Source: Adiantum capillus-veneris | Taxonomy: Eukaryota > Streptophyta > Polypodiopsida > Polypodiales > Pteridaceae | Reading direction: 5' to 3' | DNA length: 64,000 nucleotides | Assembly: GCA_014529385.2 (NCBI GenBank) | Contig: CM043964.1 | Coordinates: 7,823,497 to 7,887,496 of the forward strand | Shown: piece after piece, positions 1 through 10,856 of the stretch | How positions within the stretch are numbered: position 1 is the stretch's first letter | How the letters are laid out: each line of letters begins with the position of its first letter | Translations under genes and position numbers: made by a program | Notes under the pieces: generated by a model | The model's input: only the letters and a program-made list of their open reading frames with translations | Databases searched by the model: none | Told to the model about the DNA's origin: nothing

Positions 1-524
1 AGCTCTTTGGCCAAGAAATCTCTCACGAGATGATACCTGACTTCAATGTGTTTCGATTTGGAGTGAAACACGGGATTCCTTGCCAATGCAAGAGCACTCC
101 GACTATCACAATATATCACTGGAGTCTCATCAATGCCAAGATTTTTGACCAAGCGAGATAACCATATAGCCTCTTTACTTGCGATGATGCAACGTACTCT
201 GTTGCCGTAGTGGAAGAAGACGTACAATCTTGAAGACATGACCTCCAAGATACTGCTGCTCCAGCAAATATGAAGACATAGACAGATGTTGACCTTCTAT
301 TGTCGACACAACCCGCATAGTCTGCATCCGCATAACCCATGATGGATGCATCACTGTTCTCGAAGCGTAAACACCTGCCGATCGTACCTTTGAGGTGCCT
401 AAGAATGTGCTTCACTGCTTCCCAATTCTTGCTACCAGGATTTACCATATATCGGCTCACCACTCCCACTGCAAAAGCAATGTCTAGTCTTGTGGCCACC
501 ATAGCATACATGAGACTGCCCACT
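1..524 (-). pseudogene. Cop1 RNase H, C-terminal part of copia polyprotein (broken)
   Basis: Minus-strand translation gives the copia RNase H. The segment GSLMYAM-ATRLDIAFAV joins RT to RNase H. The acidic residues appear as GYADADYAG, the Glu in ATEYVA, and the Asp in IYCDSRSAL. The conserved tail KHIEVRYHLVRD follows near the window edge. A frameshift near 120-150 separates the last Asp motif from the upstream part. Its N-terminal continuation is RT at 6394 and beyond, displaced by Gyp1. Confidence 0.88.
520..524. repeat. Gyp1 target-site duplication, left copy
   Basis: ccact directly precedes the left Gyp1 LTR. The right partner is ccaat at 6394-6398, one substitution apart. Removing Gyp1 and one copy restores the Cop1 frame (SSA-[V/L]-GSLMYAM). 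Confidence 0.8.
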
Positions 525-678
525 TGTAAGATAGGGGAGACTAGAGCATGAGAGTACACCACCCAATCACCCTTTATATAGGCAAGCCCTTGGCCCTTTG
601 CCCTAGTTGGACTCCCCGTTCCACACCGCCTAGCCCGGCCCTGCCCTTGTCTAGTCCGGCCTTGCCAGTGTCCTGACA
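525..678 (-). repeat. Gyp1 3' LTR
   Basis: 154 bp, in element sense beginning TGTCAGGACA and ending CTTACA. It matches 6240-6393 along its whole length with about 13 differences by eye (about 8%). It carries a clean TATA box in element sense (CCTATATAAAGG, at 571-582), which the 5' copy has lost. Confidence 0.92.
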
Positions 679-693
679 TTACTCCCCCCTTAA
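679..693 (-). other. Gyp1 polypurine tract
   Basis: In element sense AAGGGGGGAGTAA directly precedes the 3' LTR. The identical tract precedes the Gyp2 3' LTR at 16570, which ties the two elements together. Confidence 0.82.
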
Positions 694-1845
694 GAAGATT
701 TTTCGTCCTCGAAAACAAAAGTGGGAAACTTCTTCTTAAGAACACTAATGTTTTCCCAAGTGGCACCTTCTTCAGGTCGGTCTTTCCACTTGATTACGGC
801 TTGTTGACGTACGTGATGACGTATATGCAACTCATGATAATCAAGAATATGTTCAAGTTCATGCGGTAAGGTAGGAGGTTCAATGTAATCAACCAAAACC
901 TGTTGGTCAATGACATTTTCGTCCCCATGTAACCGCTTACGTAGACAGATTACATGAAACACCGGATGAATGCGAGAATGTGAAGGTAGTAATAGTTTGT
1001 AGGCACGATCACCTACTCGCTTGAGTATTTTGAAAGGCCCACAATATCGGGGAGATAATTTAGGCGTCGGCCCAGTTTTCAGACTTTTTGAATGTTCTGG
1101 CACACGTAAAAATACTTCCTCCCCTTCTTCGAAGGTAACTTGCCGACGTTTCTCATTAGCGTATTTCTTATACCGATCCTGTGCTTACCGGACATTCTGA
1201 CAAGCAAGTTTCAGCATATCCATATGGTCTTGGAGAAAATCCTTAACCTCTTGGAGTTTTTCGGTTGCCAACCCCACCGTAACTGGTGACCTAGGTTGAA
1301 ACCCATACATGAGTATGAAAGCACTAAAACCTGTTGTGACATGCTTAGCTCTGTTGTAGGCAAACTCGAGAATAGGTAAGTATTCTTCCCAGTCTGACTG
1401 TTTTTTGCTAACGTCTTAGCATATCCTCTAGCACCTGGTTAACCTGTTCCATTTGACCATCCGTCTCTGGATGATCAGCTGTACTGAGGTTTAATTGTGT
1501 ACCTAATCGTCTAAATACAGCTCTCCAAAAGTGGTTGTTAAACTTGGGATCACGGTCACTAACAATGTTACTTGGCAAACCATACAATTTGTATAGATTG
1601 TCCACAAATAACTTGGCTAGTTCTGGCGTCTTAACCATTGATTTGGTCGGACTAAACTTACATAGTTTAGTCAACCTGTCTACGACCACCCATACTGAGT
1701 CATGACCTCGTATAGTGGTTGGTAAACCTACAATAAAATCCATAGAGATACTTTCCCATTTGCCATTGGGAATATCCAAAGGATGTAAGAGTCCTCCTGC
1801 TTTCAGGCGCTCTACCTTATTAACTTGACATTTTTGGCAGTGCAA
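690..1845 (-). pseudogene. Gyp1 integrase with chromodomain-like C-terminus (broken)
   Basis: Integrase inserts element DNA into the host chromosome. The catalytic core shows its acidic residues in SMDFIVGLP, VSDRDPKF and TDGQMEQVNQ; the Glu is kept but the usual TER reads MEQ. A CxxC (HCQKCQ) of the N-terminal zinc-binding region is at the start. The C-terminal part contains KLSPRYCGPFKILKRVG and then a chromodomain-like segment with VIKWKDRPEEGATWE. It ends just before the PPT. A stop near 1170 and frame changes near 1110 and 1408 break it. Confidence 0.88.
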
Positions 1846-2700
1846 GACATAAGCTTGAACAAAGCCATGGAGACCTGGCTAGTAAAACTATCGTCGTACG
1901 AGAGCATAAGTTTGTCTAATCCCCGGGTGCCCTGCACTTGGACTATCATGACATTCATAAAGAATTTGGCGCCGAATGTCTGTGTCCGTCGGTACACAAA
2001 CTCTCCCTTTGTGAAGTAGGTACCCATTGTCGATGGTAAAATGCATCCATCGCTGTAGTTCATCACTTGATAAAGGAGAACTAGGTGTGGGGTTAACTGT
2101 ACACTACCGTCATTGGAGTGAGAAGGATCCCTCTTTTGAACATGGCTCCACACTTTGGAATATGCTTCATCATGCTCATATTTGCCCTTGAGAGAATCTA
2201 AAAATTCACTACGAAGTTTCGTGAACAAGAGCGAATTGATCTCTAGCATTCGACTTAGAGCGTCTGCCACTACATTGTATCGGCCTTTGCGATACCTTAG
2301 CTTGGCGTCATATTCCTGAAGGATCTTGGCCCACCTGGCTTTTCGACCCTTTAAATCTGTTTGTTGTGTAAACCATTTGATGCTTTCATGGTCAAACACA
2401 ATCTTGAACTGAGCACCATACAGATAATGCCGCCATGTTTTTAAGGCAGACACTATTGCATAAAGTTCGCGTTCGTAAGTAGAATAGTTCTGCTGAGCTA
2501 CATCAAGCTTCTTACTTTCAAATGCAATCGGTCGTCCGTCTTGTAACGGGACTGCTCCAATAGCATGATCACTGGCATTCGTTTCCAACACGAATGGTTT
2601 CAAAGGATCTACAATAGCCAGGATAGGAGTTGTAGCTAACGCATTCTTGAGCGTATTGAACTGTGCTGTTGAGCGAATCCCCACTGAAAAGCCTTACCTT
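1846..2700 (-). pseudogene. Gyp1 RNase H and linker to integrase
   Basis: Gypsy RNase H removes the RNA strand of the RNA-DNA hybrid. Visible landmarks: LETNASDHAIGA (first Asp replaced, since TDAS reads TNAS), YSTYERELYAIVSALKTWRHYL, VFDHESIKWF and RYNVVADALSRM. The reading frame is open for about 290 codons and runs into the region before the integrase zinc motif, where the frame shifts. The D-to-N change in the first acidic position would inactivate the enzyme (inference from family knowledge). Confidence 0.88.
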
Positions 2701-3760
2701 TGCCTTTTAGTTGATCCGTCATAGGAACAACAATTGAGCATAGTTTTTAACGAACCTTCGGTAAAAACCTGCAAATCCTAAAAATATATGTAATTCTTCC
2801 AGATTTTTAGGAGGAGGCCATTTCCTGATGGTATCCACTTTGGATTGATCCATGTATAGACCGTTAGCTGAAATAACATGCCCTAAATAATGAAATTCAT
2901 CTTTGAGAAAATCACATTTAGATTCCTTGGCATATGACTTTTTTGTACGTAACAACTCAAATACCTGCCTAATATGTTGTAAGTGTTCTTCTTCAGAAGC
3001 ACTGTAGACTAGGATATCATCGAGGAAAACAATGACAAATTTGCCCAAATATGGCTTCAAGACACTATCCATAAGTGTCATGAATGTTGCGGGTGCATTG
3101 GTTAACCCAAAGGGCATTACCAAAAACTTGTAGTGTCCAAACCATGTTCGGAATGCAATCTTAGGTATATCGGCAAGCCGAATACGGACTTGGTGATATC
3201 CTGACCGCAAGTTGATTTTCGTAAAAATACGAGCATGAGTTAGCTTATCAAATAACTCATCTACTCTTGGAAATGGGTATTTGTTCTTAACTGTAACCTC
3301 ATTTAAGCCCCGATAGTCTATGCACATGCGCATACTGTCGTCCTTTTTCTTCACTAAAAGGATAGGCGAAGCCCATGGTGAAGAACTAGGTTGTATAAAC
3401 CTTCTGCTAAGGTAGTTAGCAAGCTGACGTTCCACCTCAGCAGCCTCTGAATAACTCATACGGTAAGGTGGTTTACTAACAGGTTTACAGCCTGCTGCCA
3501 TGTCAATGCTATGTTGTACTGATCGTGTCGGCGGTAATCCTGATGGCAAATCATTAGGAAATACATCTTGAAATTCCTTTAATAATTGACTAGCAACGTT
3601 TGCTTGTTTAGAATTAGCAATTGGTGGAATAGAGGAGAGAGAAGTATGCGGCGTTGAGGAATGTTCAATAGACTCAATGTTAGAAAGAAAATGAGACACT
3701 GAGTAACACAAGAAAACCTGATCTATTTCATTATAAAAAATGAGCTGCATAAGCTCAGCG
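2701..3760 (-). pseudogene. Gyp1 reverse transcriptase
   Basis: A 343-codon open frame covers most of the RT. Motifs in order: [57 protein letters not shown], the catalytic FLDD in [12 protein letters not shown], and [10 protein letters not shown]. The N-terminal part holds [18 protein letters not shown], the usual linker from protease. The frame is lost at the junction with RNase H near 2700. It is one of the longest intact domains of the element. Confidence 0.92.
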
Positions 3761-4540
3761 GTACGAATTAGTGGTGATGAAGGTATATCTTTTTATCCTA
3801 ACAACAACACATGTGCACCATGGGATTCAAACATCAAGTTGTTGTGCTCATAGCTACCTTCAGTGATGGTCCTAGGCTATGCAACCACTCCCTACCGAGA
3901 ACCACATCAACCCTTTCCATAACCTGAAAATCCTAACAAGTAGAGTAGCCTTGTACTTCCAATGGAACAACTCGGCATTGAGGATCCCATATTTCAGTAT
4001 CATGTCCATTCATCATTGCTACCTTGTAGCGGTGGGTACTCAGAGTTTGAGGCAGTTTGAGTTTTTTCACCAATTCGTAATTGATGAAATTGTGAGTAGC
4101 ACCGTCATCTACCAAGATGTGCACCTTGTGCCCTTGCAGATATCCATGCATACGTACTAACTCATGTGGTCCAAAGGTTGGTTGCCACATGGAAGCTGTG
4201 AGACAGCATTCATGCACCACCTCAGTGTGTGTTACTTCCATTGTAGAGAATCTTGAGGAAGACTCAAGAGGTAGCACTTGCATCGTGTGCACTGCTTTCT
4301 CCTTTCCCCGAGCAGCAGATTTCCCCTTGGGACAATCCTTTTTGCCATGACCTCTTCCTAAACATTGAAAACATAAATTTTCTTTCTTGGCTTTATCAAA
4401 ATCCTCAAAAGAGAGAGGACCCCTGGACCCCTTGCGTTTTTTAGATGCATCTGAATTAGCAACTATAAATTTTATTTTATTGTGTCCATACTGAGTGCGT
4501 GTATTACCATGTATGCTAGCATGCACGTGACTATTATGTG
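3761..4540 (-). pseudogene. Gyp1 zinc knuckle and aspartic protease
   Basis: A CCHC zinc knuckle (CFQCLGRGHGKKDC), the Gag nucleocapsid motif, is followed by a retropepsin-like domain with ILVDDGATHNFI as active-site loop and VVLGREWLHSLG as the C-terminal flap-helix region (in a second frame). The loop reads D-D-G where retropepsins normally have D-S/T-G; Gyp3 has the same. A stop after GYSTC and a frameshift near 4540 break the polyprotein. Confidence 0.85.
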
Positions 4541-5410
4541 TTTCTTCTCATCAGGATCATCATGAATATGTGCTTTCACTATGGCCTCCTCAAGTGTTTT
4601 AGGGTCTTGGGTCTTGACATACTTCTTAAGTTCGGGTGTCAGACCTCGTATGAACCCTTGTACTTGTTGAAAGGTATCCAAGCCTTCCAGCTTGAGGATA
4701 ACGTCCCGATAGTGAGAGATATATTCCAGGAGTGATGGGTATCGGCGCATGGAACATGTGTCTCAAACCGTCCAATTCCGATCGGCCTCGTTTGTAGGCA
4801 AAAATTCCTTGCTAAACATGGCTTCAAAAGCTGCCCAACTCTGTGGTATGATGCTCTTCTCCTTGAGAGACATCCACCATTTGTAGGCCTTGCCTTCCAA
4901 AGTTAAGCTCGTCTGCAGAGCTCTGACTACATCTGGAGTACGCCGTAAGGCATGAATTCCATCCCACTTGCTGAGAAAGATATTCACTGCATCCTTATTG
5001 CGGTGTCGGTCTTTTCCCTTAAAGACTGGTGGTTTAAAGTTCTTTAACAAGTCATCCACCTCTTTGGTAGCGAGAGTATGCAATGTATCAGTAGTTGGGC
5101 CTTGCCCTTGTGTGTCAACGTGCTCATGCATGTGGCTGTCAGCAGAACTCTTAGACTACTGATGCATTAATTGAATTACTAATGTGGATAGTTTGGTAAC
5201 ATTTTCATTTAAAGCTTTAAAATTTGCATCCATGACTGTCATGCGTGTCTGAAGTGCACAAAATTCTTGAATATCGAGCAATTCATAAGTATCTTCTCCT
5301 GCCATAGCGTCGCGGGTACTCTCCTTGAGAGGATCCGGCCGCGGGCCATTATTGGTAGGATCAGGAGTACTTTGCTCAAAATCTAATTGCATATTGATAT
5401 CTGAATCCAT
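4541..5410 (-). pseudogene. Gyp1 gag (capsid region)
   Basis: The frame starts at the ATG at 5408-5410 (MDSDINMQLDFE), supported by the homologous start of Gyp3 at 20534. The capsid-like segment includes KPPVFKGKDRHRNKDAVN, TSLTLEGKAYKWWMSL and PSLLEYISHYRDVILKLEGL. Two in-frame stops interrupt an otherwise single frame: TAG at 5156-5158, and a TGA just before DTCSM where Gyp3 keeps Trp. A frameshift near 4550 leads to the zinc knuckle. Confidence 0.86.
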
Positions 5411-6226
5411 GGCTACACAATGCGGTGAAAGAAGTACTCAGAAAAAATACCTGATATTGAGAGCACTCGCAAAGTATAGTAGCCGTGCTAACTCCGTCAA
5501 AAATCGAGAGTAGTCCGCCGTATATGGAATTCCACGAGCTCTTGATAGTTGAATCAATTAGGCTTGAAGATGTTGACAAAAACTTGTACTGCTTGAGACG
5601 TAATTGTTAGCTTTGAAACGTTGTAGACGACTTAATCTTCCCGAAGGAAGCAGTTGCAATAGATACTTGTTCAAAAATTTCAAATACGTCGAAATTTAAC
5701 GCTACCAACTTCTGCAATTTCTGAAATTCTGACAGTTTGCCAAGAAGTGACGGCTTAGTGAAGAACTTCATGGCCCCTTGCCAATGAGCTTATGTCGAAT
5801 CTTGGCCGACAATCAGTCTCAAATCCTGTGTACGGGGTGTGTGCCCGGTGGGCATGCACCCTTGCTTGAGTTAATTGAGGAAATTGCCCAAGGCCAAAGG
5901 CCTTAGGGCGTTTTGAGTGTGAAAAAGAATCGTTGCAGTCGACTATGGCGACCAACAGTGCCGCGAGAGCGAGGGAGAGAGAGAGATGCTTGTGTGATGC
6001 TTCCCGGGCATCGCTACAGTGACGGGACCTGCTCCCTGTCGTCGCAGCGCGATTCTGCCAAGCCGGGCCACACACAATATGGCTGAGGTTGAGGGTCTCT
6101 CCCTCCCCGGCACAAGCGGCTCTGCACATGCTGTGTGTTTTTTGACTTCCTCTCTTAGCAGGTGGCTTTTCACGCCCTCCCTTGCATGAACATGCAATCC
6201 ACGCCCTCTTGCCCAAAATAGACTAT
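5411..6226 (-). other. Gyp1 5' leader (untranslated)
   Basis: About 0.8 kb between PBS and gag ATG. It holds only shadow frames. Short stretches (the CATGCCCACC-type GC-rich block) recur in Gyp2 near 11870 and, diverged, in Gyp3, consistent with a shared leader of this group. Confidence 0.75.
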
Positions 6227-6238
6227 GCTGTGATATCA
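6227..6238 (-). other. Gyp1 primer-binding site (initiator Met tRNA, mutated)
   Basis: Element-sense TGATATCACAGC, one base inside the 5' LTR. The canonical site is TGGTATCAGAGC, so two positions have changed. Confidence 0.75.
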
Positions 6239-6239
6239 A

Positions 6240-6393
6240 TGTAAGACAGGGGAGACTAGAGCCTGAGAGTCCACTACCCAACCACCCTTAAAATAGGCAA
6301 GCCCCTGGCCCTTTGCCTTAGTTGGACTCCCTGTTCCACACCGCCTAGCCCTGCCCTGCCCTTGTCTAGTCCGACCTTGCCGGTGTCCTGACA
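6240..6393 (-). repeat. Gyp1 5' LTR
   Basis: 154 bp, same length as the left copy, TG...CA ends. The TATA box of the 3' copy is changed here to CCTATTTTAAGG in element sense, so this copy probably has a weak promoter (inference). Confidence 0.92.
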
Positions 6394-6398
6394 CCAAT
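6394..6398. repeat. Gyp1 target-site duplication, right copy
   Basis: ccaat, partner of ccact at 520-524. Confidence 0.8.
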
Positions 6399-7200
6399 GC
6401 CGAAGAATATGGTACCTTAGCCATTTCAACTCACTCAGCATCAGATTTGGGTGCATCTTCCTTGCTAAGTTTCAAGAATGCCTGCATTGGGGTACTCAAT
6501 GCTTTCCCCCCCTGCATATTGAAACACTGCAAAACTTTCTCAATGTATGTTTCCTGAGATAACTCAAGAAAACGACGTTTGTGATCTCTTTTGATTCGCA
6601 TGCCAAGGAAGTGTGTAGCATCCCCCAAATCTTTCATTGCAAAATTAGTGCTAAGTGTTTTCTTCAAGTTGACAATTTCCACAATAAATTTCCCAGTTAT
6701 AAGCATGTCATCAACATACAAAACTAGAATGATCATCGAGCCATCATCTAGCTTTCTTGTGTACAAGCAGTGATCCTCTTCGCTCCTTTTATATCCTTGA
6801 GACCTCATACATGCATCAAATTTATGATACCACTGTCTTGAACCCTATTTTAAGCCATAAAGTGCCTTTTTGAGCTTACATACTAGCTCCTCACGAGATG
6901 CATTCTCCTGAACAAACCCTTCAGGCTGCTGCATGTAAGCATCCTCATCGAGATCCCCGTGAAGAAATGTTGTATTCACATCCATTTGGACAAGGTCCAT
7001 GTCCTCAATGGCTAAAGACCAAGTACGGTTCTAAGCGTTGTCATCTTGACTACAGGCGAGAAGATTTCATCAAAATCGACTCCCTTTTGTTGTTTGAACC
7101 CTTTGGCTACAAGTCTAGCCTTGTACTTTGGATTTGGATCACCTGAGGTAAATTTCTTCTTGTAAACCCATTTGCAAGGTAAAGCTTTTGCGTGTCATTA
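6394..7200 (-). pseudogene. Cop1 reverse transcriptase (copia type)
   Basis: Minus-strand RT of the copia type. In order: KARLVAKGFKQQKGVDFDE, TTFLHGDLDEDAYMQQPEGF, the catalytic YVDD in ILVLYVDDMLITG, DLGDATHFLGMRI and the C-terminal STPMQ-FLKLS. It ends with MAKVPYSSAL exactly where Gyp1 starts. A stop at 6431 (SDAE-stop-VEMAKV) and one within the ALYGLK-GSRQWY segment disable it. The remaining copia tail is at 1-524. Confidence 0.9.
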
Positions 7201-8187
7201 GCTAGAATCGAGTTATACTCAAATTCCATAGCCTGCTCCCACTTCACCACATCATCCGCCACCATGGCTTCCTGGTAGCAGCTTAGATCACCGCAATCGG
7301 TCAACATGATGTAATCAAGACCTGGCTCAAAACGCACAGGTGGATGAGAGACTCTAGTACACCGTCTCACTCCTTGACCATTGCTATCCGCTCCCTCTGG
7401 AGCATTGCTAGTGGAAGGTACATCACTAGCCCGTTGAGTGGATTTCACTGTCTCTAAGGCAACATCCTCAAAAGTGACTCTCCGAATCTCTATTTCCTTG
7501 ATAGGTTGTTTATGCATCTTCGACTCATTGAAGATCACATCTGAACTACGGATGAATCGACGAGATTTCGGGTGCGAGAGACGATATCCCATCTCTCCAT
7601 CTGCACCATATCCAATGAAAATACATTTGTGTGACTTTGGCTCTAACTTTTGGCAAAGTTGTTTAGGCACGTGAGCATAAGCTTCACAACCAAAAACATG
7701 TAAATGGTCATAGTGGGGCTTACGTTTAAACCATAACTCTTCTGGAATCTCATAATTCAATGGTGTACTAGGAGAACGATTTATAATGTGCACTGCGGTC
7801 AAGACGGCTTCTGCCCAAAAGCCTTGTGTGAGATTTGCCCTAGAAAGCATGGTTGTGACTCGTTCCTGAATTGTACGATTCATGCGCTCAACAACTCCAT
7901 TCTGAGCTAGTGTGTATGGTGCAGTAAACTGCCTTTTAATCCCCCTTTTAGCAAAAGAAATTGTCAAACTCCTTGGAGACATACTCTCCACCGTTGTCAG
8001 TCCGCAACCTCTTGAGTTTCTTGCCAGACTGATTCTCAACGAGTGCTAAAAAATTCTGGAACACAGGAAGAACTTGATCCTTATGTTTCAAAGGATATGC
8101 CCACACCTTTCGAGTAGAGTCATCTATGAATGTCACAAAATAGCTGCCCCCCCCCCCCCTAGAGATTTGGTTGACACAGGACCACAA
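7201..8187 (-). pseudogene. Cop1 integrase core and C-terminal region
   Basis: Copia integrase core: YFVTFIDDSTRKVWAYPLK, RTDNGGEYVSKEF (second Asp), then the Glu in QNGVVERMNRTI, and the downstream copia GKGY-like segment with HVFGCEAYAHVP and CIFIGYGADGEMGYR. Frames change near 7950-8040, around the RTDNGGEY and FTAPYTLAQNG parts. The C-terminal linker to RT (VRRCTRVSHPPVRFEPG) is present. A C13 tract at 8147-8159 shifts the frame at the N-terminal end. Confidence 0.88.
8147..8159. repeat. C13 homopolymer inside Cop1 integrase
   Basis: Thirteen consecutive C on the plus strand, read as poly-Gly on the coding strand right before YFVTFIDD. It breaks the frame between the zinc-binding region and the core. 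Either slippage expansion in the genome or a consensus artefact. Confidence 0.9.
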
Positions 8188-8633
8188 ACATCACTATGCA
8201 CTAAATCTAGAGGTTCAGCTCGCTTTTGACCCAATGGTAAGTCCACGGACCTAGTCTGTTTGCCATAGATACAGTGCTCACAAACAGGAAAGTCAACATA
8301 AGACAAGACAGGTAAGTAGCCAAAACGAGCCAGAGTTCTCATTCCTTTTTGGCTAATATGACCTAGCCGACAATGCCACAACTCAGTAGACGGCATCTCG
8401 GCTATAGATATGTAATCATGACCAACATCTGACACATGCATGGAATACAAGGTGCCATGCTTTTGACCTCTGAGTACAACAAGATTACCTTTGCGTACTA
8501 TCCACGAACCATTGCCAAATGTGGTGTTGTAGCCCAAATCATCAAGCTGACCAATAGAAATCAAGCTTTTAGTCAACTTGGGCACATGTTTGACATTACA
8601 TAAAGTAAAGTGTGTGCCATTCCTTAGATGCAA
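8160..8633 (-). pseudogene. Cop1 pre-integrase and integrase zinc-binding region
   Basis: The gag-pre-integrase region of copia: VKHVPKLTKSLISIGQLDD, then LWHCRLGHIS and CEHCIYGKQ, which together give the HHCC zinc site of integrase, then LDLVHSDVCGPV with the first catalytic Asp. The frame is open for 166 codons and is lost at the C13 tract. Confidence 0.88.
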
Positions 8634-9750
8634 TTTGACATTTCGACACCCTCAATGTCAAGTTCATAAGCATCACCAAGTCTCACTTTGCCACAAGAGT
8701 GAGAATAAGTAGACAACCACTCTCTATGTGGTGTCACATGGAAACTCGCACTAGAATCTACTATCCAATTCTGTGCATATTGCGCATCTTCTGCAACAAG
8801 AGCCTCGACAGGTAGATCTACTGTGAAGATCAATACGTCAGAGGTAAGTGGCATAACAACTGCTGGAAGAGTCTCTACAATATGAGCATTTGAAGACTCT
8901 AGCACATTGATCTCCTCTAACTTTGCTTTGCCCTTGTTCGAATCATCAGACTTAAAAGTTTCACCGGATTGTTTATCCTTCTTGCTTTGCTGCCATTTCC
9001 TGCAATCCTTCTTCACATGCCCTTTTTTATGGGCAGTGATAGCACTCGAAATTACGCATAGAACCTCGAGACTTACTGCGTGAGCCCCCACGTTCCTTGC
9101 TTTTGGCACGACTTTGAGTGCGACCCCTCTCTCTATCACTAGCAACATACGCATCACCATCCTTCTTGCCTTCGAGAGATTTCCTGCGAATCTCCTCGAT
9201 AAACAGACTCCCAAGGACGTCATTGTACACTAGACAGGTACCAGGTGCTGAGTTGCTAATCGTAGTACAGAACGTATCCCAAGACGAGGGTAAACTCTAT
9301 AGCAAGAAGATACATTTGATTTCCTCATCAAAGACCAAACCCTGATGTGGTCAATTGAGTGAAAATGATATTGAACTCATTAATGTAAGTAGAAATAGTG
9401 CCCTCTTCCTTCATACGAAGGTTAAACAGCTTCTTCATCAAGAAAATCTTATTAGTGGCACTTTTGTTCTCATAACTGGAACACAACTTATCCCAAACAT
9501 CTCTAGCAGTCCTTTCTCCAACTATAGTAAAGTACACAGATTCAACCAAATGTAAACGGACGGTAGATTTGGCCTTAGCATCAAGCTTCTCCCATTCAAC
9601 ATCTGTATACTCGCCCTTTGGGCGCTCCATGATAGGATCCAGCTGGCCTTTTTGTATAAGAACTTCTTGAATCTACTCTTTCCAGATAGAAAAATTCGTC
9701 CCATCAAATTTTCGGTTATTGTAAATACCCTTTTCACCACTAGATGACAT
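8624..9750 (-). pseudogene. Cop1 gag, zinc knuckle and protease
   Basis: The start is the ATG at 9748-9750 (MSSSGEKGIYNN), followed by RKFDGTNFSIWKE, a typical copia Gag beginning; the next codon is a stop. The Gag helical region (ARDVWDKLCSSYENKSATNK, ISTYINEFNIIFTQL) follows. The zinc knuckle reads FECYHC, then KGHVKKDCRKW in another frame because of one extra base near 9030. The protease loop is NWIVDSSASFHVTPHREWL, with D-S-S for the usual D-S-G. A further frame change lies near 9230. Confidence 0.88.
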
Positions 9751-10842
9751 GGCTGCAAGCTAAAGATAATATGGCGATAAACACTGGTAATTTTGGGAAA
9801 AATTTGGCAGAGTTTTCCTAGAAAAACTGACAGAATCTCAATCCAAAACTATCACAAGAGATCAATAACGCATCAAAAGTAATGCTCTCAGAGCATAAAA
9901 CAGGCGCATCAACCACTAACTGTCACTAACTGTGCATGAAAAGTCAAAAAACTAACCCAAGACTGCCAAGACGACGTCAATGCACTTAGCCCTCTCTATA
10001 CATGTCCTATGGCGAGGCCACGAAAAAGGGGTACTCCAACAACCTGTATCACCGAAAGGATCTCAACATTCGAGAATCCTCCAGCTCAAGAAAACCTCAC
10101 ACTATCGACCCTCACAAAAGGTTATGTAGACAAGAAACCAGCCCAGTCTCAGAAAGGCCTCCGAACCGAGTCTCAGAAACGGTTAGGACTGCCAGAAACA
10201 AGCCAAATCGGATCCACAAAAGGTACATATGGCAGTTTTCGCAACTCAACGTACATCCACTGTCAACAATACTGCAAGGTCCAGTATACGCGCTCAAACA
10301 GGTGCCAAACAAAATGTGCAAGCAGTAAACAAATCCCTGTGGGGAGTAAAACCGCTCTCAAAAGAGCTCAAGCACTATCAAAAGTGCCAAAACAATGCAT
10401 ATGTGCATCAAATGCTTCCACTGAAATCTGTGTTGATGCTAAACACTACAACCTATAAGAAACCTGGATGTCCTGTATGTATGCAAGAACTTGTGAGGAG
10501 ATGGATGCTTGAAAAACCCGAGACAATGTCGATGCCAAAAAGTGCTCCTAATCAACCCATAAACACCATCTCAATAGCACATAATAGCCATAAAGCGGCT
10601 ATATACCATCCCAAAATAATCTCTGAACAACCTGCACCTGTGTCATGTACCTGTACCTGTACCTGTAGCAAAAGTAGACTTGAAAAATACAACTCCTAAA
10701 GTGTAGCTCGGATGAAGCTTTCGAATGTACGAACAGCTTTGAAAGGGGGGTAAAACCGCAGGACACCTGATGGAAACGCTCTCGAAACGCTAAATTTGCC
10801 GACGCCGAAATCGAAAACCTGTTTGCCGAAATCGAAAACCCT
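9751..10842 (-). other. Cop1 5' leader
   Basis: About 1.1 kb between PBS and gag, long for copia. No convincing coding frame. It contains a small GTACCT hexamer array near 10648-10668 and the paired GCCGAAATCGAAAACC repeats at 10800-10840. Confidence 0.7.
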
Positions 10843-10854
10843 GCTCTGATACCA
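10843..10854 (-). other. Cop1 primer-binding site (initiator Met tRNA)
   Basis: Element-sense TGGTATCAGAGC, a perfect 12-base match to the complement of the plant initiator Met tRNA 3' end. Two bases separate it from the LTR. Confidence 0.9.
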
Positions 10855-10856
10855 GT

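Larger units (their letters stand above)
525..6393 (-). mobile_element. Gyp1: Ty3/gypsy chromovirus-like element with 154-bp LTRs
   Basis: A complete but decayed 5.9-kb minus-strand element: 5' LTR 6240-6393, PBS, leader, gag, zinc knuckle, protease, RT, RNase H, integrase with chromodomain-like tail, PPT and 3' LTR 525-678. Domain order (integrase last) and the C-terminal chromodomain make it a Ty3/gypsy chromovirus. Short LTRs and small size resemble the Reina lineage, an assignment inferred only. It lies inside Cop1 with a 5-bp target duplication. Sister copy: Gyp3. Confidence 0.92.

Noticed and set aside
5755-6456. Minus-strand frames of 112-153 codons in the Gyp1 leader and LTR
   Set aside because: They span leader and LTR sequence, overlap each other in different frames and show no family motif; shadow frames of GC-rich non-coding DNA.
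10002-10699. Three overlapping plus-strand frames of 108-156 codons
   Set aside because: They lie antisense in the Cop1 leader, overlap in different frames and have no recognisable motif or start context.
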